A stretch of 64,000 nucleotides of DNA, taken from positions 60,859 to 124,858 of the forward strand of contig NZ_JAFLNL010000011.1 of the NCBI RefSeq assembly GCF_017313785.1, in the 5' to 3' direction. Origin of the DNA: Flagellimonas aurea. Lineage in GTDB: Bacteria > Bacteroidota > Bacteroidia > Flavobacteriales > Flavobacteriaceae. The stretch's first letter is position 1. Each line of letters begins with the position of its first letter. Both the position numbers and the translations under genes were made by a program. The notes below the pieces were generated by a model. That model saw nothing but the letters and a program-made list of their open reading frames with translations, searched no databases and was not told the DNA's origin. This document shows positions 51,237 to 59,361 of this stretch, in pieces.

Positions 51237-52718
51237 ATGCCGAACAGACCAAGTATTACCCCACTACTTTTATTACTTTTAATTTTTATTTCTTCCTGTA
51301 AAAAAGAAAAACCAAAATCCCCGGAGGCTGAGCTCTATACAAAATATTGCGCCAGTTGCCACTTAGCTCCTAAATTGGACGAATTGCCCAAAGAAATATG
51401 GGAAAAGTCGGTGCTTCCAGCAATGCTGGAGCGTATGGAAGTGGAAGGGATCAATGAAGGTGCAAATGCTGGAGCACCAGGCTTTAGACCTAAACTAACC
51501 TTTGAAGAATGGGTACAGATTCAGACCTACGTACTGGCCAATGCGCCCGAACATTTGGAAGCGATAGACGTACCCAAGGCAGATACCTTGAACCAATTTG
51601 TGGCCAAGCCATATGCCGTTGATGAACAAAATGGTGGTATGATCACTTATTTGGAATTTCTTGAGGATAATAACCAAGTCCACTATGGAGATCTCACAGG
51701 AACTTTAGGGTCTTTTAATTTTGACAAAGAAGCCTCTGAACAAATTTATCAAGGCAAGACACCTATAACTTGGTACAGTAAAAAAGATTCCATGGAAATT
51801 ATCAGTGAGGTAGGAATCATCCGTCCATCCGAATTGGAAAAAGGAAAAATACTTCGCAAAATTGGAACGGATACATTAGCTGTGGACCAAAGTTTTCATA
51901 GGCCCGTCCATACTTTATTGGAAGATTTGAACGGTGACGGCAAAAATGAAATCGTCGTGAGCGAGTTCGGCAATGAATCCGGTCGGTTGTCACTTTTGAT
52001 CGAGAACGAATCTGGAGGGTATGACAAAAAAGTATTGCTCAACCTACCCGGTGCCATACGTACTGTGGCAAAGGACATGAACAATGATGGCAAACTCGAT
52101 ATTGTAGCCTTAATGACCCAAAGTAACGAGAGCATTACTGTTTTCCATCAGACTGAAGATTTAGTGTTTGAAGCCAAAAAACTTTTGGAGTTTAGTCCTT
52201 TGTTCGGAACAAGTTGGTTCGAAATAGTAGATTATAATGGGGATGGATTGGACGACATCATAACAGTTCAGGGGGATAATGCGGATATTTCGTATGTTCA
52301 CAAACCCTACCATGGAATGCGAATCTACCTTAACAAGGGGGGCAACGAGTACGCTGAGTCCTATTTTTACCCAATGTACGGCGCTACAAGAGTGCTTTCC
52401 AGGGATTTTGACCAAGACGGTGACATAGATTTTGCTCTGATCAGTACATTTCCCAATTATATGGAGTTTCCAGAACGCTCCTTCGTGTATTTGGAAAACA
52501 AGGACTCGGATACATATGAGTTTTCTACAAAAATATTGGCAGACCCCGCTTTGGCGCGTTGGTTTTTGATGGATGCTTCGGACATTGATGATGACGGTGA
52601 CCTGGATATTGTACTTAGTTCATTGACCTTGGGCTTCACGCCGGTTCCCGATGTGTTGTCCGACCGATGGAACAACACCAATGTGGACATTATGCTCTTG
52701 GAAAATTTATTGCATTGA
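51237..52718 (+). CDS. Lipoprotein with cytochrome c motif and FG-GAP/VCBS repeats
   Basis: 493 residues. The leader ends LIFISSC (Cys21), a lipoprotein. A haem c site follows: CASCH (Cys38, Cys41, His42), with ERM near 62-64 as possible Met ligand. From about 190 to 480 there are FG-GAP/VCBS repeats, visible as DLNGDGKNEI, DMNNDGKLDIV, DYNGDGLDDII, DFDQDGDIDFA and DIDDDGDLDIV, which usually bind calcium and form a propeller. It overlaps the next gene by 4 bases, so translation is coupled. Function unknown; perhaps an electron-transfer or binding protein in the outer envelope. Confidence 0.85.
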   Translation: MPNRPSITPLLLLLLIFISSCKKEKPKSPEAELYTKYCASCHLAPKLDELPKEIWEKSVLPAMLERMEVEGINEGANAGAPGFRPKLTFEEWVQIQTYVLANAPEHLEAIDVPKADTLNQFVAKPYAVDEQNGGMITYLEFLEDNNQVHYGDLTGTLGSFNFDKEASEQIYQGKTPITWYSKKDSMEIISEVGIIRPSELEKGKILRKIGTDTLAVDQSFHRPVHTLLEDLNGDGKNEIVVSEFGNESGRLSLLIENESGGYDKKVLLNLPGAIRTVAKDMNNDGKLDIVALMTQSNESITVFHQTEDLVFEAKKLLEFSPLFGTSWFEIVDYNGDGLDDIITVQGDNADISYVHKPYHGMRIYLNKGGNEYAESYFYPMYGATRVLSRDFDQDGDIDFALISTFPNYMEFPERSFVYLENKDSDTYEFSTKILADPALARWFLMDASDIDDDGDLDIVLSSLTLGFTPVPDVLSDRWNNTNVDIMLLENLLH

Positions 52719-53152
52719 AAAACTGTGTTTTCATACTGATCATTATTCTTGCGGGATGTTCATCAAAAGAAGATGAAACAAAGCCCAACAAAAAATATGA
52801 TTGGTACGGACACGAAGTCACGGCTTCTGCCTATAACTCCGTATTTTGGCAAACGGATAGTATCAACCCTTCCGTTGCGGCTTGGGGAGATACCTTAAAA
52901 CCTGGCATGAAAGTCATCGCAGTATCCAGAGACCTTATCAAAAAAGGATTAACACACAATACCATGGTTAAAATTGATACTTTCCCGGATACTTTTTACG
53001 TGAAGGACAAAATGCATTGGCGTTGGAGAAATCGTATTGATATTTACATGGGAAAAGATGTAAAAAAAGCTAGGGAATGGGGCAGAAAAAAACTGATCAT
53101 CTGCTACGCCGTTCCCATTGATTCTATAAATACTCCGAATGAAAAAAACTAG
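52715..53152 (+). CDS. 3D-domain (MltA-like barrel) lipoprotein
   Basis: The TTG at 52715 overlaps the previous stop (TTGA) and gives a lipoprotein leader (LIIILAGC, Cys15) and 145 residues; a longer upstream frame is rejected. The mature part matches the 3D domain: VTASAYNSVFWQTDS, AWGDTLKPGMKVIAVSRDL and RNRIDIYMGKDVKKAREWG, ending in LIICYAVP. 3D domains form the double-psi barrel of lytic transglycosylases such as MltA and carry the Asp of the active site. A peptidoglycan role is supported by the amidase next to it. Overlaps that gene by 14 bases. Confidence 0.77.
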   Translation: MKNCVFILIIILAGCSSKEDETKPNKKYDWYGHEVTASAYNSVFWQTDSINPSVAAWGDTLKPGMKVIAVSRDLIKKGLTHNTMVKIDTFPDTFYVKDKMHWRWRNRIDIYMGKDVKKAREWGRKKLIICYAVPIDSINTPNEKN

Positions 53153-53798
53153 TTTAATTGTATGGGCCTTGGCCTTGGGAGCATGTTCCACCCAAAAGGA
53201 GATTGTGGATATTCCCATTATTTTTGATGAACAACGTGTGGAACTGACCAAAGAATACTTGTTTAACCGGTACAAGTTGGAGCAGGATACCCCGGAAATC
53301 ACGCCCAAAATGGTAGTGCTACATTGGACGGCCATTCCATCCTTAAAAAAATCGTTCGAAGCTTTCAACCGGTCTACCTTACCCAATTGGCGACCCGATT
53401 TGGTAAACGTGAGCGGACTAAATGTAAGCTCCCATTTTTTGGTGGATCAAGATGGCACCATTTACCGATTGATGCCGGAAACCACCATGGCAAGGCACAC
53501 CATTGGATTGAACCATTGTGCCATAGGGATAGAGAATGTTGGCGGTACCGAAGGATTGCCATTGACCAAAAAACAGTTGCGTTCAAATATTTATCTGGTG
53601 AACTATTTAGCATCAAAATATGACATTGATTATGTAATCGGTCACCAAGAATACACGCTTTTTGAAGGACATCCTCTTTGGTTGGAAGTTGATGATGGCT
53701 ATCGTACCGAAAAAACAGATCCAGGAATGGATTTTGTGGAAAAGGTTCGAAATGCCACTAAAAAATTTAACTTTAAACCTGTTCCAACAAAAAAATAA
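53139..53798 (+). CDS. N-acetylmuramoyl-L-alanine amidase (amidase_2)
   Basis: 219 residues, with a lipoprotein-like leader (LIVWALALGAC). Zn ligands and fold marks are VVLHWTAIP, SSHFLVDQDGTIYRLMPE, ARHTIGLNHCAIGIENVG and GHQEY. Amidase_2 enzymes cut the lactyl-Ala bond of peptidoglycan. The start lies inside the 3D gene (14-base overlap) and the stop shares one base with the M14 gene (TAATG), so the three form one translation-coupled set that trims wall material. Confidence 0.87.
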   Translation: MKKTSLIVWALALGACSTQKEIVDIPIIFDEQRVELTKEYLFNRYKLEQDTPEITPKMVVLHWTAIPSLKKSFEAFNRSTLPNWRPDLVNVSGLNVSSHFLVDQDGTIYRLMPETTMARHTIGLNHCAIGIENVGGTEGLPLTKKQLRSNIYLVNYLASKYDIDYVIGHQEYTLFEGHPLWLEVDDGYRTEKTDPGMDFVEKVRNATKKFNFKPVPTKK

Positions 53799-55246
53799 TG
53801 ATAAAGCAACTTTTACTTTCGGCTGTCTTCCTTCTAGTTTGTAATGTGCAGGCTCAGGACGAACTTACCTCCAAGCTATACGAAACATATGATGATTACA
53901 AAGAATCGAGCATCGGGAAACGAAGGATAAAGCATGCCGATATCCAACCCTTGATCGAAAAATTCAAGGCGAATCCTAAATTTGAAGTCCAAAAAGTAGG
54001 AGAGTCCATTCAGGGGCGGGATTTACACCTGATAAGCATTGGTTCGGGGGACAGCAATATATTTTTATGGTCCCAAATGCACGGTGACGAGCCCACGGCC
54101 ACCCAAGCTATTTTTGATATCCTTAATTTTTTGGATGCTCCTGAATTCAAGGAAGAGAAGGAAGCAATCCTATCCAAGTTAAAACTTCACTTTTTACCAA
54201 TGCTCAACCCGGATGGCGCAGAAGTATTTACTAGAAGAAATGCCTTGGGAATAGATATCAACAGGGATGCCCTGCGCCTGCAGTCTCCCGAAGGGCAAAC
54301 CTTGAAGCGCCTTCGTGATAGCCTTGATGCCGATTTTGGTTTTAACCTTCATGATCAGAGCAAGTACTATAATGCAGAACGGACCGACAAACCCGCAACT
54401 ATTTCATATCTCGCCACAGCGTATAATTACGAGAAGGACATCAACGATGTTAGGGCCAATGCCATGAAAGTGATTGTTTTTATGGATAAGATCATACAAA
54501 ACTATGCACCGGGACAGGTCGGTCGGTACAGCGATGATTTTGAGCCTCGTGCCTTTGGTGACAACATTGCTAAATGGGGAACAAGTTTGATCTTGATTGA
54601 ATCTGGTGGGTACCAGGGAGATCCAGAGAAACAAGAAATACGTAAGCTCAACTACGTTTCCATTCTTTCGGCACTGTACACTATTGCCAACCAATCGTAC
54701 AAGGATATTCCCATTGAGGATTACGAAAAAATTCCCCACAACAATCGTATGTTGTTCGATTTGAAGATAGAGAATGTTACCTATGAGCTTTTGGGCAAAG
54801 ACTATATTATTGATTTGGGAATCATCAATTATGAGGTAGATTTAAAAGGCCACAACGAGTTTTATTACAAAAGTTCGGTTGCCGATCAAGGAGATTTATC
54901 AACTTATTACGCCTACAAAACTTTTGATGCGGAAGGTTATACCATTGTTCAGCCTAAGGTGGCCAAGGTGGCACGAATCGATAATCCCATGCAGTTGTTG
55001 CAGGATGGCGTGGCCTATGTAAAAACGGAGAAGCCGGAAAAAAGCACTTTTGTACACTTTCCGTTGATATTGGTAGATGAGAAATTTGAATTAAAAAGTT
55101 TTAGCATGCAACCGGGAGCAAACCCGACATTCTTTCTAAAGAAAGGTGGAAAGTTGACTCATGCCGTGGTCAATGGATTTTTGATAGACCTTTCCAAGCC
55201 TTTGGAACAGCAGAATACAGGAAACGGCCTGATTAACGGCAAATAG
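53798..55246 (+). CDS. M14-family zinc carboxypeptidase
   Basis: 482 residues with a signal peptide (LLLSAVFLLVCNVQAQ). Zn ligands are His95 and Glu98 (MHGDEPT) and His185 (NLHDQ), with the catalytic Glu268 in LIESGGY. The substrate-binding LNPDGAEVFTRRNALGIDINRD is also present. M14 members may cleave C-terminal residues of proteins or peptidoglycan peptides; next to the amidase the second is attractive, though not shown. The last 150 residues form an extra beta-rich domain. Coupled to the amidase by TAATG. Confidence 0.85.
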   Translation: MIKQLLLSAVFLLVCNVQAQDELTSKLYETYDDYKESSIGKRRIKHADIQPLIEKFKANPKFEVQKVGESIQGRDLHLISIGSGDSNIFLWSQMHGDEPTATQAIFDILNFLDAPEFKEEKEAILSKLKLHFLPMLNPDGAEVFTRRNALGIDINRDALRLQSPEGQTLKRLRDSLDADFGFNLHDQSKYYNAERTDKPATISYLATAYNYEKDINDVRANAMKVIVFMDKIIQNYAPGQVGRYSDDFEPRAFGDNIAKWGTSLILIESGGYQGDPEKQEIRKLNYVSILSALYTIANQSYKDIPIEDYEKIPHNNRMLFDLKIENVTYELLGKDYIIDLGIINYEVDLKGHNEFYYKSSVADQGDLSTYYAYKTFDAEGYTIVQPKVAKVARIDNPMQLLQDGVAYVKTEKPEKSTFVHFPLILVDEKFELKSFSMQPGANPTFFLKKGGKLTHAVVNGFLIDLSKPLEQQNTGNGLINGK

Positions 55247-55284
55247 ATTTTAGAAAAAGTAAATAACCCTTTTAGCACATAAAA

Positions 55285-55884
55285 ATGAAGAAACAGATTT
55301 TAGTAGGATTATGCCTGTTGGCAGCACAATTGACTTTTGCACAAGAGTCCATTACTCTTTTTAACGGTGAAAACCTCGATGGTTGGATCAATCATGGAGA
55401 AGAAAAGTGGTTTGTGGAAGATGGAGAGCTCATCTGCGAGAGTGGTCCGAAAGGTGAATATGGCTATTTGTCCACAGATAAATTCTATAAAGATTTTGAG
55501 TTGACCTTGGAGTTTAAACAAGAGGCAGATGGTAACAGTGGTGTTTTTATTCGTTCCACTTTTGAAGGTACCAAAGTAACCGGTTGGCAAGTAGAGGTTG
55601 CCCCTCCAGGAAAAGATACTGGTGGAATCTACGAATCTTACGGTCGTGGTTGGTTGATAAAGCCCGACCCAGAAAAAGACAAAGCCCTAAAAATGGGGGA
55701 GTGGAACACCATGAAAATCCGTGTGGAAGGTCCCGAGGTAACTTCTTGGCTCAATGGAGTAGAAATGGTTCATTTGGAAGATGAAAAAATTGGAGAGGGC
55801 GAAGGTGCCATCGCATTACAAATCCATGATGGAGGTGGTATTCGCGTAAAATGGCGAAACATAGAACTCATCCCTTTGGATTAA
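55285..55884 (+). CDS. DUF1080-domain exported protein (3-keto-disaccharide hydrolase family)
   Basis: 199 residues: a signal peptide (QILVGLCLLAAQLTFAQ) and one DUF1080 lectin-like domain, seen in LFNGENLDGWINHGEEKWFV, ELTLEFKQEADGNSGVFIRS and GEWNTMKIRVEGPEVTSWLNG. DUF1080 includes enzymes that hydrolyse 3-keto-glycosides made by Gfo/Idh/MocA oxidoreductases. Here it ends the wall operon, 38 bases after the M14 gene, and faces a second, longer DUF1080 gene across a shared terminator. The two may be old duplicates. Periplasmic. Confidence 0.83.
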   Translation: MKKQILVGLCLLAAQLTFAQESITLFNGENLDGWINHGEEKWFVEDGELICESGPKGEYGYLSTDKFYKDFELTLEFKQEADGNSGVFIRSTFEGTKVTGWQVEVAPPGKDTGGIYESYGRGWLIKPDPEKDKALKMGEWNTMKIRVEGPEVTSWLNGVEMVHLEDEKIGEGEGAIALQIHDGGGIRVKWRNIELIPLD

Positions 55885-55892
55885 GAAAAAAG

Positions 55893-55924
55893 AAAAGCCC
55901 GATTATAGCAATCGGGCTTTTTTT
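55893..55924. terminator. Bidirectional intrinsic terminator between two DUF1080 genes
   Basis: GCCCGATT (55897-55904) / AATCGGGC (55910-55917), 5-base loop, A4 before and T7 after. Confidence 0.85.
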
Positions 55925-55941
55925 ATATGAATGCTGAATTC

Positions 55942-56889
55942 TTAATTCTTTAATGGGGTCACTTCAAAAGCTCTATACTCAATGGGTCCGTGATCTCCCT
56001 GAATCATGAATGGGCCAGGCTCACCTTCTTTACTGTCCAAAGCTCCTCCTGTAATCCCGGGAATAGTGGCATCGGAAATAACGGTTTTGCCATTAAGCGT
56101 TACCGTTACCCGTCGTCCTATCAAGGTAATATCGTATGTCTGCCATTCACCTGCTGGTTTGGACGCATTCTGATTGGGTTCCAAAAAACCGTAAACACCT
56201 CCCAAATAGATATCGGCAGGTTCCAAACCTTCGCTATCCACAATTTGAACTTCGTAGCGTCCGCGCAAATAAACCCCGCTATTGCTACCTTCTGGGTAAC
56301 GGAATTCTACATGCAGTTTAAAGTCTTGGAATTTTTCATCAGTAATCAAATTGGAACCTGATTCTGGACTGGTTAAAATACCATCCTTTATCACCCATTG
56401 GTTCTTTTCGCCATCTACGTGCCAGCCAGTAAGGTCCTTACCATTGAACACCTCAATGGTTTTTCCCCATTTAGGATTTTCGGTATAAGCCAGTTCAGGT
56501 GCCTTAACTCCGGTCCAATTGATGATGGAACCATCGGTGTAGATCATTGTACCTTTCAATTCTTCACCATCCAATTCACCATGGAAAATCATATCGCTGC
56601 CTTTTGGTTCCCACTGATTGGGGATACTAAAGGTGAATTTGTTCTCTCCATAGGTTTCCACTTCAGCAATGGGTCGTGCGCTACCAAAAGCAAACACAAA
56701 ACGCCCCAATAAAGTAGCGTTTCCGGAGTGTTTAATTTCCAACCAAGAAGGGGAGGGCTTGCCCATAAAATCCATTTCCAAATCCCATCGCCCCTCTAGC
56801 GGACTGATGTGTTGGGCATAAAGACTACTCGCAAAACCTAAGAATAGGGTGCAAATGAAGGTGTAAATCGTTTTTCTAGGGTTAATCAT
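55942..56889 (-). CDS. DUF1080-domain exported protein with an extra N-terminal domain
   Basis: 315 residues from the ATG at 56889; the alternative TTG start would encode the conserved palindrome and is rejected. A signal peptide (FICTLFLGFASSLYAQ) is followed by a beta-rich domain (about 30-135: GRWDLEMDFMGKPSPSWLEI) and a DUF1080 domain (VFNGKDLTGWHVDGEKNQWV, HVEFRYPEGSNSGVYLRGRYEVQI). This is the architecture of 3-keto-glycoside hydrolases in Bacteroidota. The 5' leader has a palindrome shared with the Gfo/Idh/MocA gene at 22.8-24.3 kb, so the two may be regulated together. Confidence 0.85.
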   Translation of the reverse strand: MINPRKTIYTFICTLFLGFASSLYAQHISPLEGRWDLEMDFMGKPSPSWLEIKHSGNATLLGRFVFAFGSARPIAEVETYGENKFTFSIPNQWEPKGSDMIFHGELDGEELKGTMIYTDGSIINWTGVKAPELAYTENPKWGKTIEVFNGKDLTGWHVDGEKNQWVIKDGILTSPESGSNLITDEKFQDFKLHVEFRYPEGSNSGVYLRGRYEVQIVDSEGLEPADIYLGGVYGFLEPNQNASKPAGEWQTYDITLIGRRVTVTLNGKTVISDATIPGITGGALDSKEGEPGPFMIQGDHGPIEYRAFEVTPLKN

Positions 56890-56894
56890 AGTTA

Positions 56895-56915
56895 TGTTCA
56901 GTTTATTGCTGAACA
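56895..56915 (-). promoter_or_regulatory. Palindrome before the DUF1080 start, shared with an oxidoreductase gene
   Basis: Plus strand: TGTTCAG (56895-56901), TTTATTG, CTGAACA (56909-56915), then AGATACG. The counterpart is at 24289-24312 with TTTAG/CTAAA arms. It lies only 5 bases before the ATG, so it could act as DNA operator or as mRNA hairpin at the start. Confidence 0.55.
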
Positions 56916-56961
56916 AGATACGTATAATCCTAAAATTAGCTAGTCCGACAACTAAGCTGAT

Positions 56962-58050
56962 TTACTCGCAACCTCCCGTAAAGCCTTTAGCGCTGAATTT
57001 GGTCTGTACAGCTCCCTGTAAACCATTGTGGGTAAGTTGAATAACCAAGTTGCTTTCGCCACTGCCATCACGTTTTGGGGTACAATATTCGAACAGATAA
57101 TAGCTTCCAGCTTGTTCCTCCACACGTTCGGATATATCGTTGAAAGTATTTTCCAACTCTTCGGAGTTGCTGGCGAACACACTGGCTGTTTTCCCGATTT
57201 GCTCTAAAACTTCGGTGTCGATTTCGGCACCAAGTCCAATAGAGAAGAAAGAAATGTTACTATCCGCTTCCTCTACGGCACGAAGGGCGTCGGACTCCCT
57301 ATAACGAGAGGCTTGGTCGGTACCATCGGTGAACAATACCACGGAAGCAGCATTGATCACATCAGAATTTTCATCCAGTAAATCCTCGGCAATGTTTGTT
57401 GATTTGATTACCGCACCATACAAATCTGTTGATGGGTCACTACTAATGTCAGTTGTGATTCCATCCACAGAAGCGGTTAGTTCTTCAACAGAAAACGTCA
57501 ATGGGTTCAATAGGTGAAGTTCATCCTCTCCATCAAACCAATAAATGGCCATTCTGAAGGATTCTGAACCAGATGCGGGCATTACATTATTGATAAAACT
57601 TGTGGTAGCTACCTTTAATTCATCCAAACTACTTTCCAAAACACTGTTGCTCAAATCCAATACCAAGAGGGTATTGTTGTTGAACACCTGTGAATTGGGA
57701 GAAATTCGTGCGAAGGACTCCGATGATGATATGGAGTTAAAGCAATCATCGTTCCTACCTTGTTCATAAATCGAGAATTGGTCAGCGGATAGACCTGAAA
57801 TAGGATTGCCCATAAGGTCGGACACTCTAAAAAGAACAGAGACCTTGCCGGGTTGGGTGGTATATTCGTCCTGAATGGACAATAGAATCTCATTTTCATC
57901 AAAACCTAGGCAATCATCCGGCTCTTCTCCAAGACCAAGCTCCCTGTCATCAATGTCAAAACTCACATCGTCGTCAGCATTTCCACAAGAGAATAAAATG
58001 AGTCCAAGGGATATAAGGAAAGTAAATCGAAGTATATTTTTCATTTTCAT
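56962..58050 (-). CDS. VWA-domain lipoprotein
   Basis: 362 residues with a lipoprotein leader ending LILFSC (Cys22) and an acidic linker. A short Ig-like region (about 55-100: SVLFRVSDLMGNPISGLSAD) leads to a von Willebrand A domain (about 127-320) with the metal-binding DLSNS motif (Asp132, Ser134, Ser136) and FTDGTDQASRYRESD. The C-terminus is a small Cys-containing tail (YLFEYCTPKRDG, GFTGGC). VWA proteins bind proteins through metal; the partner is not known. It stands alone between the DUF1080 gene and the moaD-like gene. Confidence 0.82.
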   Translation of the reverse strand: MKMKNILRFTFLISLGLILFSCGNADDDVSFDIDDRELGLGEEPDDCLGFDENEILLSIQDEYTTQPGKVSVLFRVSDLMGNPISGLSADQFSIYEQGRNDDCFNSISSSESFARISPNSQVFNNNTLLVLDLSNSVLESSLDELKVATTSFINNVMPASGSESFRMAIYWFDGEDELHLLNPLTFSVEELTASVDGITTDISSDPSTDLYGAVIKSTNIAEDLLDENSDVINAASVVLFTDGTDQASRYRESDALRAVEEADSNISFFSIGLGAEIDTEVLEQIGKTASVFASNSEELENTFNDISERVEEQAGSYYLFEYCTPKRDGSGESNLVIQLTHNGLQGAVQTKFSAKGFTGGCE

Positions 58051-58259
58051 ATAAGTTAAGGTTCTGCATGCAAAACGCCGAATTTAAAGGAAAAGTATGT
58101 ATGATGGCCAGAATTAAATTAAAGAAAAGTTAAAAGAAATTCCTGCTTGTTAAAATGATAGGCGTTCGGGCAATTTTTAATATTTTCACCTTTTAATATA
58201 ACCTACCAGCCTATCTAACCAAGATTCAAAACAAACAATAACGCTAATAGGTTGATATT

Positions 58260-58511
58260 ATGACTATACTATTGTTCGGGGCTACCAAAGATATTATTGG
58301 AACTCCAACGTTGTCCGTGCCCACGGCAAGCTTGTCCGGAAAAAAAATACCCAATACTGTAGGTGAACTCAAAAAATTTTTGGAAAACACCTATCCAGAA
58401 CTCAAATCCATACCGCAGGTGACCATTGCGGTGAATCAAAATTACGCATCGGATGGTGACAAAATCAATTCGTATGACGAAATTGCACTGATACCGCCAC
58501 CGCGGGTATGA
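58260..58511 (+). CDS. MoaD/ThiS-family small sulfur-carrier-like protein lacking C-terminal Gly-Gly
   Basis: 83 residues with a MoaD-like fold: MTILLFGATKDIIGTPTLSV, TVGELKKFLENTYPELKSIP, TIAVNQNYASDGDKINSYDE and IALIPP. MoaD should end in PPV(A/S)GG, where the last Gly is activated and thiolated; here the protein ends PPPRV. No frame of the local DNA restores Gly-Gly with a single-base shift. The gene is 16 bases before mobA, so a role in molybdenum cofactor is likely, but the usual chemistry may be lost. Other moa genes are not in the window. Confidence 0.75.
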   Translation: MTILLFGATKDIIGTPTLSVPTASLSGKKIPNTVGELKKFLENTYPELKSIPQVTIAVNQNYASDGDKINSYDEIALIPPPRV

Positions 58512-58527
58512 TAGTTAAAACAAAATC

Positions 58528-59160
58528 TTGAATCCAGAACACAGCACCAAAATCGCAAACCATGCATCCCAATTATTTGGGCTGGTGCTGTCCGGTGGCA
58601 AAAGTTCAAGAATGGGCAAGGACAAGGGACTTGTAAATTATCATGGAACTCCTCAGCGGGAATATTTGTACTTCCTGTTAAAAAAGGTCTGCGATAGTGT
58701 GTTTCTGAGTATACGACAAGAACAGTTGCCAGAAACTCCAACAAGCTTTAAGACCGTTGTGGACCAAGATAAATACAACGGTCCCTTTAATGGTATAATG
58801 AGCGCTTTTGACGCCCACCCAAATGTTGGATGGTTGGTGATTGCCTGTGATTTACCGTTCATGGACCTACCGTCGTTACAGCAATTGATAGGGAAAAGAA
58901 ACCCTGAAAAATCTGCAACCGCCTTTAAAAACCCAGATACGGGCAATCCTGAACCCCTATGCTGTATTTGGGAACCGAAAGGATTGAAGGAAGCTCTTGA
59001 TTTTCTAAAGAATTCCGATTATCCAAGCCCAAAACAAGTTCTAATGGATGCTGGGATCTCACTTGTTCAGCCTAAAAATGAGCAAGTGTTGTTCAATGCC
59101 AACTCATTGTCGGACTATAAATTTGTAAAAGGTAAGCTAAAGGAGCAGGAGGGAGGTTAG
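58528..59160 (+). CDS. mobA: Molybdenum cofactor guanylyltransferase-like NTP transferase
   Basis: 210 residues of the MobA fold: the nucleotide loop LVLSGGKSSRMGKDKGLVNYHG, DQDKYNGPFNGIMSAFDAHP, WLVIACDLPFMDLPSLQQLI and a late LFNANSLSDYKFVK. MobA attaches GMP to molybdopterin in the cytoplasm. The start is a TTG at 58528, 16 bases after the MoaD-like stop. The pair looks like a small moco unit. The stop overlaps a 48-residue gene on the other strand by 4 bases. Confidence 0.83.
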   Translation: MNPEHSTKIANHASQLFGLVLSGGKSSRMGKDKGLVNYHGTPQREYLYFLLKKVCDSVFLSIRQEQLPETPTSFKTVVDQDKYNGPFNGIMSAFDAHPNVGWLVIACDLPFMDLPSLQQLIGKRNPEKSATAFKNPDTGNPEPLCCIWEPKGLKEALDFLKNSDYPSPKQVLMDAGISLVQPKNEQVLFNANSLSDYKFVKGKLKEQEGG

Positions 59161-59303
59161 TTTTTTGGAAATGCCCTTTTATGATTGTCCAAATCTAAGG
59201 TTTCAAAATCTTGGAAAGTTCCACAAGAAATCTGTCTTTTCACCAGTGATTTGGATTTCTTTTTTTTGGTACGTGATTCTATTTCTTTGTTCAAGTAATT
59301 CAT
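59157..59303 (-). CDS. Small basic protein of 48 residues
   Basis: Shorter than automatic limits: ATG at 59303 to TAA at 59157-59159. The sequence is basic at the start (NKEIESRTKKKKSKSLVKRQ) and ends in a mixed tail (FETLDLDNHKRAFPKN) with one Cys. It fills the 200-base gap between mobA and the GntR regulator gene with regular codon use, and a Lys-rich start is frequent in small ribosome- or DNA-linked proteins. I do not recognise it. Confidence 0.45.
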   Translation of the reverse strand: MNYLNKEIESRTKKKKSKSLVKRQISCGTFQDFETLDLDNHKRAFPKN

Positions 59304-59361
59304 GGTGAATTATTTTACCTAAAAACGAAATTAGAATTATTTTAGTATGACAATCAGAAGA

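Noticed and set aside
58051..58259. Molybdenum-cofactor riboswitch before the MoaD-like gene
   Set aside because: The leader is A/T-rich with no clear long stems or conserved core.
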